Positions 1 through 7,208 of a stretch of DNA of 45,404 nucleotides are shown here, one piece after another. Each line of letters begins with the position of its first letter. The stretch's first letter is position 1. The translations under genes and the position numbers were made by a program. The notes beneath the pieces were generated by a model. It was not told the DNA's origin. It made no database searches and saw nothing but the letters and a program-made list of their open reading frames with translations. The stretch spans positions 1 through 45,404 of the forward strand of contig JAWOJF010000097.1 in NCBI GenBank assembly GCA_046481785.1, in the 5' to 3' direction. This DNA is from JAWOJF01 sp046481785. GTDB taxonomy: Bacteria; Bacteroidota; Ignavibacteria; Ignavibacteriales; Ignavibacteriaceae.

Positions 1-327
1 CCCTGACGGGACTTAAAACAGCAATATATATTATACCTTAACATATAGTTACCTGTTTATGGTATAAGTCCTTGTATTCCTGTAATTATTACAATCCCGC
101 AGGGATTAAACGTTTATAGAATAAATTCACAGAATGAAATAAAGTCCCGTAGGGACGATAGATTGAGGATCGATTTTATGATAATAAAAAAAACCGGATT
201 CTGCCTCTATTTAGGAGTATTATTATAATAATAATTTTAATTTGGACAGCTCTTTTATAGCCAGGCTCTCCATCATTTTATTCTAATAATTCTTAAACTT
301 ATCTAAAATTTTTATATCTTAAATAAT
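1..327. repeat. Non-coding segment with short palindromic repeat units
   Basis: No credible gene lies here. Two clear palindromic units are present: AATCCC-GCA-GGGATT at 93-107 and GTCCC-GTA-GGGAC at 144-156. A third, cut by the window edge, begins at base 1 (CCC-TGAC-GGGAC). A longer imperfect inverted repeat pairs 31-41 with 57-67 (TTATACC/GGTATAA core). The two complete units share the CCCG(C/T)AGGGA core and are followed by AT-rich purine-rich tails. This is the look of a dispersed REP-like intergenic family; membership in such a family is inferred, since other copies cannot be searched for here. The stretch 170-327 upstream of the adenylate kinase is AT-rich and no clear promoter was identified. 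Confidence 0.55.
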
Positions 328-987
328 ATGAAAAAAGATGAATACAAACCGGTTGTTTTATTAATAGGTCCGCCGGGATCCGGGAAAAGCAGTGTTGCAC
401 ATAAACTTAAAGAAAAAAAAGATATCTCAATAATAGGGACAGGCAACCTGCTCCGGTCAGAGATAGAAAATAAAACAGATGCCGGGAAGGCGATAAAAAA
501 TTTTCTTGACAAAGGCCGGCTTGCATCAACAGAGCTTGTTTCAAAAATTATTTTAGATAAGATCAGAACTATAACGCAGTCAATAATTCTGTTTGACGGG
601 TTTCCCAGGATAGAAGAGCAGATAGATTCTTTTTTTAAAATATCCGGGCAATTAAATCTTGAACTTAAAGCAGTTATAGTACTGGAAATAACAAGGGAAA
701 CCTCTGTAAAACGGTTGTCAGGCAGAAGGATTTGTACAAAATGTAATGAGATATATAATATTTTTTATAATCCTCCGCCGGGCGGCAGATGCAGATGCGG
801 AGATGAACTTGAAATAAGAGAAGATGATAAACCCGGGGTGGTTGAAAAGCGTCTGGATATTTATGATGAGGAAACGACTCCAGTAATAAATTATTTTAAG
901 GAAAATTATACAGGCAAAACTTTTTTTATACCAGGTGAAGAAACAATAGAAAAGTTAGCGGATAAAATATTATCGATAATAGAGTAA
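328..987 (+). CDS. Adenylate kinase family protein (divergent)
   Basis: This is a 219-residue P-loop nucleoside monophosphate kinase, expected to interconvert AMP and ATP with ADP in the cytoplasm. The sequence shows a Walker A motif GPPGSGKS at residues 14-21, the GTGNLLR segment at 37-43 (usually STGDMLR), and DGFPR at 90-94. A short LID region carries cysteines at 136, 139, 155 and 157. The LID cysteines are spaced CxxC then CxC, whereas zinc-type adenylate kinases normally have CxxC twice, so metal binding may be altered. Length is normal for the family (about 215). The start lacks a good Shine-Dalgarno but gives the expected N-terminus. It is a single gene convergent with the two-component pair. 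It may be a second, specialised adenylate kinase rather than the housekeeping enzyme; other NMP kinases are less likely given the LID. Confidence 0.82.
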   Translation: MKKDEYKPVVLLIGPPGSGKSSVAHKLKEKKDISIIGTGNLLRSEIENKTDAGKAIKNFLDKGRLASTELVSKIILDKIRTITQSIILFDGFPRIEEQIDSFFKISGQLNLELKAVIVLEITRETSVKRLSGRRICTKCNEIYNIFYNPPPGGRCRCGDELEIREDDKPGVVEKRLDIYDEETTPVINYFKENYTGKTFFIPGEETIEKLADKILSIIE

Positions 988-1050
988 AAATATCAGCAGA
1001 TTATTTAAAATAACTGGTGGATTTTATATTACGTTTTTTCAACTTCATCA

Positions 1051-1725
1051 TTACCCTTCAGATGTAATTATACCTGCTCTGATAGCATAGCGCACCAGCC
1101 CGGTTACATCTTTTATTCCAAGTCTTTCCATCAATTGCATCCTGTGAGTTTCCACAGTTTTAACACTAAGGTTCAGTTTATACGCAATTTCCTTGGTTGA
1201 ATTACCTTCAACAATGAGCTGCAATATTTCCCTTTGACGGGGTGTTAGCTGAACATATGCACTCATTTCGGTTTTACTGTCTGAAGGAGCATCGCTTACC
1301 CGCCGGAGATAATCGTTAACAACTCTTTTAGAAATAGCAGGACTCAGATAAGTTTCACCTCTTGAAACAGCAGTAATAGCCAATTCGAGCTCAGTTGGAG
1401 CAGAATCTTTAAGAAGATATCCGGAAGCACCGGCTCTTAAAGCCTGGAGTACATATTCCTCATCAGCATGCATTGAAAGAATAGCAACTTTAACCTCAGG
1501 CATTTCTTTTGATACTCTTGCTGCTACTTCAAGGCCGTTTAGCTCCGGCATAGCAATATCAAGGAGAACAACGTCAGGCTTAAACTCTTCAATTAACTTA
1601 AGGGCATCCCTGCCGTTATGTGCTTCTGCAACAACTTCAACATTGTGCATATTCTGAAGAAGTGCTCTAATCCCGGCTCTTACCAGAGCGTGGTCATCTG
1701 CCAGCAGTACTTTTATATGATCCAT
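1051..1725 (-). CDS. NarL/FixJ-type DNA-binding response regulator
   Basis: A two-domain transcription regulator: N-terminal receiver with acidic pair D10-D11, phospho-acceptor D56 (in the VVLLDIAMP segment) and the LLKD lysine near residue 106, then a LuxR-type helix-turn-helix beginning LTPRQREILQL with the recognition segment VKTVETHR. It is expected to bind DNA as a dimer once phosphorylated. The ATG at 1725 is chosen over the in-frame TTG at 1740 because the ATG gives the usual N-terminus (MDHIKVLLADD) and has a GCGGGA sequence upstream. The gene follows its likely cognate kinase by 15 bases, so the two are surely co-transcribed. Its target genes are unknown; the divergent beta-helix gene and the glycan locus are candidates by proximity only. 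Confidence 0.92.
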   Translation of the reverse strand: MDHIKVLLADDHALVRAGIRALLQNMHNVEVVAEAHNGRDALKLIEEFKPDVVLLDIAMPELNGLEVAARVSKEMPEVKVAILSMHADEEYVLQALRAGASGYLLKDSAPTELELAITAVSRGETYLSPAISKRVVNDYLRRVSDAPSDSKTEMSAYVQLTPRQREILQLIVEGNSTKEIAYKLNLSVKTVETHRMQLMERLGIKDVTGLVRYAIRAGIITSEG

Positions 1726-1740
1726 TAAACATTCCCGCAA

Positions 1741-3633
1741 TTATTTTTGTTCAAGCCCAAAGACTGCATAAATATCAGTTCCTTTTCCGGCTTTTGAATT
1801 AATTTTTAGAGTTCCGCCCAAAAGTTCAACACGTTCCTGCATACCAATTATTCCCATACTTTTACCGCTTAACGATTTTTGTAAAGCCGCATAAACATCA
1901 AACCCTTTACCATTATCAGATACTTTAATATTAAGCTCATTTTCCTTGATCCACAACTCAACTTTTACTTTAACATCTGTACCTGCATGGCGGATTACAT
2001 TGGTTATTGCTTCCTGAACAATTCTATAACCGGCTATCTCAAGATTGGGTGAAAGCCTTCTTTCAATAGGTTCTGCAACAAGGCGCGCATTTATACCAGT
2101 GCGCTGAGACTGCCGGTCTATATACCATCTTAATGCAGGTATTAAACCCAGGTCATCAAGCATGGAAGGCCTTAGGTCCAATGAAAGGCTCCTTACCTGT
2201 TTAATAGCTTCTTCTGTAAGTTCAATACTTTCGCGAATATGTGTTTCTATATCTGAAGTACCAATAAACTGGCTGCTCATCTGGAGATTGATTTTTATTG
2301 CTGTTAAAATTTGTCCAATCTCATCATGAAGCTCCCGGGCAAGATTTCTTCTTTCAATTTCCTGAATTTCCATTAGCCGGCTTGAAAGAATTTTAAGCCT
2401 TTCCTGTGCAGTACTCACCTTCCTGAAAAGTACTTCTCTTTCTTTTTCGGCACGTTTCCTGTCAGTAATATCCTCAATTAGTGAAAGCAAATGTGTTTCG
2501 CCGTTTAGCTCTATCTTTTCTATTGAAAGATTAACCTGCCTTACCTCCCCCGATTTACTGAGTATTTCAGTTTCATAATCGCGGAGTATGCCGTTTTTTT
2601 CAAGCAAGGCAATAGCCTGCTGTTCTGAATTTTTAATGTAAAGATTTAATTCATTTGACAGGCGGTTATACACCTCATCACGCTTATACCCGAACAGTAA
2701 TTCCCATTTATCATTAACTTCAATTATCTGATTATCAGAAAGACGGCTTATAAAAACTGCATGAGGGCTTGCACGGAAAGCTTTAGCAAATCTTTCTTCG
2801 GACAACCTCAATTCGTTTTCTATTTTTTTCTGTTCTGATATATCCTGGAAAACAACAACCATTCCGCTTATATTATTTTTATCATCTATCAGCGGTGATG
2901 CTGTTCCAAGAATTGAGATCTCCTCCCCTCTCTGATTTACAAGGTACGAACTTCCATTAAGAAGAATACGATCTTGTTTTTGTTTTACTAATTCAAAGGG
3001 ATTATTGTTAGTATCCTTTCCCTTGCCTTTTATCTTTAAAACCGAAGTAATATTTTTCCGCATCGCCTGCTGCTGCTCCCACCCGGTTAAATATTCAGCA
3101 ACAGGATTCATAAAAATTATTCTGCCTGCTGCATCGGCAGCAACCATGGCATCGCCCATACTATTAAGTGTTGTAGCCAGCCATCGTTCACTTTCCTTAA
3201 CTCTTTTTTCCATTCTGTGTTTATAAAGAGCCATCTCTATTGTAGTATGAAGCCCCTTTTTATCATAAGGCTTAAGCAGGTATCCAAAGGGTTCAGTTGT
3301 TTTTGCACGCTCCAGGGTATCATTATCTGCAAACGCAGTAAGATATATTACGGGTATGTCTGCAAAGGAATTAATTTTTCTTGCTGTTTCAATTCCATCC
3401 ATTTCACCTTTTATTCTTATATCCATAAGAATAAGGTCCGGCATTTTTTGTTCTGCAAGGTTTATTGCTTCTTCACCTGTAGAAGCTATCCCTACTACGC
3501 GGTAACCAAGAGATTTTAAACTGGCACCTATATCAATAGCAACTATTCGTTCATCCTCTACAATTAAAATAGTAACACTATTTGTATTTACTTCGTTTCT
3601 ATCAATCATATCTCTATACTTTACGTCAGGCAT
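1741..3633 (-). CDS. Soluble sensor histidine kinase: receiver-PAS-PAS-HisKA_3-HATPase
   Basis: This 630-residue cytoplasmic kinase starts with a receiver domain (about 20-135; acidic E26/D27, phospho-acceptor D71, conserved K121). Two PAS domains follow (about 146-270 and 280-395), each ending in the typical DISEQKK or DITDRKRAE coiled linker. Then come a HisKA_3 dimerisation helix with phospho-accepting H436 in LARELHDEIGQ and an HATPase_c domain with N545 (N box) and the DNGKGF G box at 573-578. No membrane segment or signal peptide is present. The order means another kinase can phosphorylate its receiver, so it may act as a phosphorelay node feeding the NarL-type regulator just downstream. 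The start ATG sits 17 bases from an inverted repeat in its leader. Ligands of the PAS domains cannot be told from sequence. Confidence 0.92.
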   Translation of the reverse strand: MPDVKYRDMIDRNEVNTNSVTILIVEDERIVAIDIGASLKSLGYRVVGIASTGEEAINLAEQKMPDLILMDIRIKGEMDGIETARKINSFADIPVIYLTAFADNDTLERAKTTEPFGYLLKPYDKKGLHTTIEMALYKHRMEKRVKESERWLATTLNSMGDAMVAADAAGRIIFMNPVAEYLTGWEQQQAMRKNITSVLKIKGKGKDTNNNPFELVKQKQDRILLNGSSYLVNQRGEEISILGTASPLIDDKNNISGMVVVFQDISEQKKIENELRLSEERFAKAFRASPHAVFISRLSDNQIIEVNDKWELLFGYKRDEVYNRLSNELNLYIKNSEQQAIALLEKNGILRDYETEILSKSGEVRQVNLSIEKIELNGETHLLSLIEDITDRKRAEKEREVLFRKVSTAQERLKILSSRLMEIQEIERRNLARELHDEIGQILTAIKINLQMSSQFIGTSDIETHIRESIELTEEAIKQVRSLSLDLRPSMLDDLGLIPALRWYIDRQSQRTGINARLVAEPIERRLSPNLEIAGYRIVQEAITNVIRHAGTDVKVKVELWIKENELNIKVSDNGKGFDVYAALQKSLSGKSMGIIGMQERVELLGGTLKINSKAGKGTDIYAVFGLEQK

Positions 3634-3971
3634 ATTTTAATCTTTTATTACAACACTTAATATATGGTTATAGATAAATAATATTTTCCTTGAGTGTTGT
3701 GCCTCACATCATTATATAGTAGCCGGCAAGTTTTATTACATTCTAACCAACTTTTAGCTCCCTGTAACCCCCTGCTTTTTGATGTATTTATGCTCCATCA
3801 GGTACGCTCCGTTATATGTGCCCATTCTCATTCAGTTTTTACAAAAAATCAGCAAATTTTAGATTCTATCTAAGGGATTCCCTTATTGCCATGCTGTGAA
3901 CAATGGTGTAATTTTTAACCCGGAATGGGAAAAATTGTTTTGGTATTTTTTAAGTTAATTGAGGTTAATAA
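3634..3971. promoter_or_regulatory. Divergent intergenic region between two-component operon and beta-helix gene
   Basis: This 338-bp region must hold the promoters of both the kinase/regulator operon (minus) and the first beta-helix gene (plus). Two symmetric elements stand out. An imperfect inverted repeat pairs 3650-3660 with 3690-3700 (ACAACACT/AGTGTTGT core) in the kinase leader. A perfect 15-base palindrome, TAAGGGA-T-TCCCTTA, lies at 3871-3885, about 87 bases before the beta-helix start. Either could be an operator; the palindrome is a reasonable site for a dimeric regulator such as the NarL-type protein next door, but this is inference. No confident -35/-10 pair was found. Confidence 0.4.
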
Positions 3972-6569
3972 ATGAGAAGATATGGTTTTTACATTATTTC
4001 GGTTTTTTTATTCCTGATACTTTCTGTAACTGCTTATGCAACAACATATTATGTAGATTTTGAAAATGGGAATGATTCTTTCAGAGGCACATCAGAAAGT
4101 GAAGCATGGAGGACTATATCAAAAGTTAATTCACAAACATTTCAGGCAGGAAATGTTGTTTTGTTAAAACGCGGTGGAAAATGGAGAGAACAGCTTAATA
4201 TTAAAAATTCAGGTTCAGCAGGTTCACCGGTTACTGTAGGCAGTTATGGAAGCGGCGACAAACCGGTTATTTCAGGCGCAGACCTGCTTACCGGGTTTGA
4301 ACTTCACTCAGGCAATGTATGGAAAAAGTCATCTGCTTCACCCCGTCAGGTATTTTTTAGTAATATAAGGGGAAAACAGAAATTATCGATAGGTGATTTG
4401 ACTGAGGAGAGGGACTGGTATTTCAACTCAGGGATTTTATATGTACGTTCTGCATCTGATCCTGCATCAGCTTTTTCCATTGAAGCTGCTGTAAGACAAA
4501 ATGCAATTAATGTAAATGCAAAAAATATAATTATTCAGGACATTCAGGTTGAAAAGACTTTTAACGAAACTGTTATTGTTTCATCAAATTCTGAAAATGT
4601 AATTATTGATAATCTTGATTTTATTCAATGGACAAATGAAATAACTGCTTTACGCGGCGGTATTAAAATGACTGGTAAGAACTGTATTCTAAAAAACTCC
4701 ACATTCGGCAGGAACACCGGCAAAGATATTGAAGATCAAAATTGGGCAGGATATACTGCAGTTGTTGCCGGCGGTATAAATCCGGAAGTGGTTAACAATA
4801 AAGTTTATCATACATCACTTGAAAATGAAGATCCGAATGGAAAGTATGCTTATGGTATCAGAATTCTTTCCGCAGGTGGTATAATTAAAGTACATGGTAA
4901 TACTGTTTATCATACCGGGAGTAATGGAATTTTTGCCGATACCAAAACAAAAGCCGGAGATGAAATCCACATTTATAATAATACTGTATCATATGCCGGA
5001 CAAGCAGGTATCTCGTTATATAAAACAAGGGGAAGTGACGGCATAGGTGGAACAGGTTATGTTTATAAAAATAATGTAAGTTATTCAAACAGGCTGGGGG
5101 GTGAACTTGGCGGCGGCGGTAACAGAGCTGCTGGTATTCATTTTAATGACGGGGTTCAGTCCGGGGTTAGCCTTTCACAACCTTATATGAAGTGGTACTG
5201 CTATGAAAATGTTGTATACAGCAGCCAATCGCTTAATGAAAGAAATAGTCCTGACTCAGACGGCATTGCTGTTGACTACAATGCAAATGGTGTTGAAGTA
5301 TATAAAAACCTGGTATATGACTGCGATGGTAAAGGAATTTATATATGGAATGCAGATAACTGTAAAATATACTATAATATTGTTTATGGAAATGACTGCG
5401 GTATAACTGTTACAGCTTTAGGTAAAAACGGCGAGACTACAGACAATAATGATATTTTTAATAATGTTTTTTACAAAAATTATAACGGTGACGGCAGGGG
5501 AAAAAATTATGATACCGAAATATACTTTGGACAAAACGGCCGTAATAATAAATTTGTAAACAATATTCTCTATGCATCCTCTAAAGGGCATGCGTACCTG
5601 TACAATACAACCAATACTTCAGGATGTTTTGTAGATTATAACCTGGTATATTCTGAAGGGGGTCTGAACGCACCCGTAGGATTAGACAGCGATAAAGGGA
5701 GTCAGACGTTTACCAGATGGAGATCCAATCATACTAACTGGGATAAGAACTCAATAAATGCCGATCCGCTTTTTAAAAGTCCTGAGAGCTTTGACTTCCG
5801 CTTAAAACCCGGATCACCTGCTATTAACCGCGGTATAACAATGGGGCTGTTAAGCGATTTTATAGGACTTCCGGTTATAGGGGCACCTGATCTTGGAGCT
5901 TTTGAAGTTCCGAATCTTATTAACAAGGTTAAAATCAGAACATTTTTACAAGGTGCATATATTAACGGAAGCATGCATACGCAATTAACTTCGCTTAATA
6001 TCATTCCGGCAAGTAATCCATACAACACATCACCATGGAATTACATGGGGACAGAAAATATAGCAACTTCACAGCCTGATATAGTTGATTGGGTGCTGGT
6101 TGAGCTAAGAAGCGGATTAGGTTCGTCAACAAAAGCAGCTCAAAAAGCTTTGCTGTTAAGAAATGACGGCTGTATAGTTGATATCTCCGGTTCAGAAGAG
6201 GTTGAGTTTGGCGACCTATCCGGCAGCGAATATTATATAATTATTTATCACCGTAACCATCTTCCCGTAATGAGCGCATCCCCTGTTAATCTAACAGCCG
6301 AATCGCCTTCATATGATTTTACTACATCGGCTTCAAAAGCATTTGGTAATGAAGCCATGGTACAGCTTCAGGATAATATTTTTGCTATGCCATCAGGAGA
6401 CAGTGACGCCAATGGTATTATTGATGATTCTGATTTCGCTGATGTAGGCAATAGAATATTCCAAAATGGCTATCAAAATGCTGATCTGGATCTTAATCAC
6501 GTTATTAATATTTTAGATTACGGCAAGTCTGGCTGCAACATGAACAGAAGTTCGCAGATACCTGAATAA
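3972..6569 (+). CDS. Secreted right-handed parallel beta-helix protein with dockerin-like C-terminal module
   Basis: An 865-residue exported protein. Residues 1-24 are a signal peptide ending AYA. Residues 25 to about 640 form a parallel beta-helix, seen as repeating N/G-rich coils such as YKNNVSYSN and IYYNIVYGND, preceded by the TYYVDFENGNDS and AWRTISKVNSQ elements of DUF1565/pectate-lyase-like proteins. Residues about 653-865 match a C-terminal module common in secreted proteins of Bacteroidota and Ignavibacteria, with NTSPWNYMGTE, DWVLVELRSG and YYIIIYHRNHLPVMS segments. It ends in two EF-loop-like repeats (GDSDANGIIDDSDF; ADLDLNHVINILDYG) and the terminal RSSQIP. The fold is that of polysaccharide lyases and epimerases, but substrate and catalysis are unproven. 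It is a paralogue of the next gene, which has a different C-terminus. It stands apart from the glycan locus but close to it. Confidence 0.88.
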   Translation: MRRYGFYIISVFLFLILSVTAYATTYYVDFENGNDSFRGTSESEAWRTISKVNSQTFQAGNVVLLKRGGKWREQLNIKNSGSAGSPVTVGSYGSGDKPVISGADLLTGFELHSGNVWKKSSASPRQVFFSNIRGKQKLSIGDLTEERDWYFNSGILYVRSASDPASAFSIEAAVRQNAINVNAKNIIIQDIQVEKTFNETVIVSSNSENVIIDNLDFIQWTNEITALRGGIKMTGKNCILKNSTFGRNTGKDIEDQNWAGYTAVVAGGINPEVVNNKVYHTSLENEDPNGKYAYGIRILSAGGIIKVHGNTVYHTGSNGIFADTKTKAGDEIHIYNNTVSYAGQAGISLYKTRGSDGIGGTGYVYKNNVSYSNRLGGELGGGGNRAAGIHFNDGVQSGVSLSQPYMKWYCYENVVYSSQSLNERNSPDSDGIAVDYNANGVEVYKNLVYDCDGKGIYIWNADNCKIYYNIVYGNDCGITVTALGKNGETTDNNDIFNNVFYKNYNGDGRGKNYDTEIYFGQNGRNNKFVNNILYASSKGHAYLYNTTNTSGCFVDYNLVYSEGGLNAPVGLDSDKGSQTFTRWRSNHTNWDKNSINADPLFKSPESFDFRLKPGSPAINRGITMGLLSDFIGLPVIGAPDLGAFEVPNLINKVKIRTFLQGAYINGSMHTQLTSLNIIPASNPYNTSPWNYMGTENIATSQPDIVDWVLVELRSGLGSSTKAAQKALLLRNDGCIVDISGSEEVEFGDLSGSEYYIIIYHRNHLPVMSASPVNLTAESPSYDFTTSASKAFGNEAMVQLQDNIFAMPSGDSDANGIIDDSDFADVGNRIFQNGYQNADLDLNHVINILDYGKSGCNMNRSSQIPE

Positions 6570-6575
6570 TAATTA

Positions 6576-6604
6576 TGCAGGAATACGCTCCGCGTGTTCC
6601 TGCA
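6576..6604 (+). terminator. Stem-loop after the first beta-helix gene
   Basis: The arms TGCAGGAATACGC (6576-6588) and GCGTGTTCCTGCA (6592-6604) pair over 13 positions with one wobble around a TCC loop, six bases after the stop codon. There is no strong T-run behind it (ATTAAAAC follows), so it may be an intrinsic terminator of weak type or an mRNA-stabilising hairpin. Confidence 0.6.
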
Positions 6605-7208
6605 ATTAAAACAACTGCGTATCTATACTGAAATCTGAACGCCGCCTTTGTTTTAAACCCCTGTTTCATTATTTATTTTTAATTTTTAGAAACTCAGAGA
6701 CATGTCCGGATACTAACCAGGTGAATTATCTTTAGGGCCGGAATTTTGCCTTAATTAATTATGGAATAATTATTATGTTAAATAACACCTAAATAAAAAC
6801 ATTTTAAGAAATTTTTCCTTAAACGTCAAAAAAAATGACCGGAAAATATTTCGCACTTTTTCATTAAAATCATTTTTTTACATATAAATTTTCCCATTAA
6901 GTGCTTTAAGTATTTTAACTTAATTCCTTCCTAAACCCTTCCAAATTTGTTGTGCATATTTTGCACATCTAAAATTACTTTCGCTGTAATCTTTTTAACA
7001 TTTCTCACCTTGATATTAATCACTATGTTGCACGTGTTCTTAATCACTAACAAATTAAGACAAAACACAAACTAGCAGGGCTGTACTACTAACATTTTGC
7101 ACAAAAAAAATTTCAAACTTAGTATTTACCAGGCTTTAAAGTTAAAAAACAGGTTTTAATTCACTTAACTAACTTAACCCATTAACAAAAAACAAAGGGA
7201 AAAAAATA
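6605..7208 (+). promoter_or_regulatory. Long AT-rich leader of the second beta-helix gene
   Basis: About 600 bases without a plausible gene precede the second beta-helix gene. A perfect inverted repeat TGTGCA-TATTT-TGCACA lies at 6951-6967. Further TGCAC cores occur at 7029-7034 and 7098-7103, at intervals of 67 and 69 bases. The decamer TTAATCACTA occurs twice, at 7016-7025 and 7040-7049. These look like binding sites for a regulator, or parts of a long structured 5' leader. The start codon is preceded by AAAGGGAAAAAAATA, an acceptable ribosome-binding site. No riboswitch class is recognised. Confidence 0.4.

Noticed and set aside
1..160. Possible CRISPR array from the repeated CCCG-AGGGA units
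   Set aside because: The units are only 13-15 bases, differ in their flanks and are unevenly spaced. There is no uniform repeat of 24-37 bases and no cas gene.
6733..6751. Sigma-54-like sequence GGGCCGGAATTTTGCC before the second beta-helix gene
   Set aside because: Spacing is right but the -24 half matches weakly, and the site would be more than 450 bases from the start codon.
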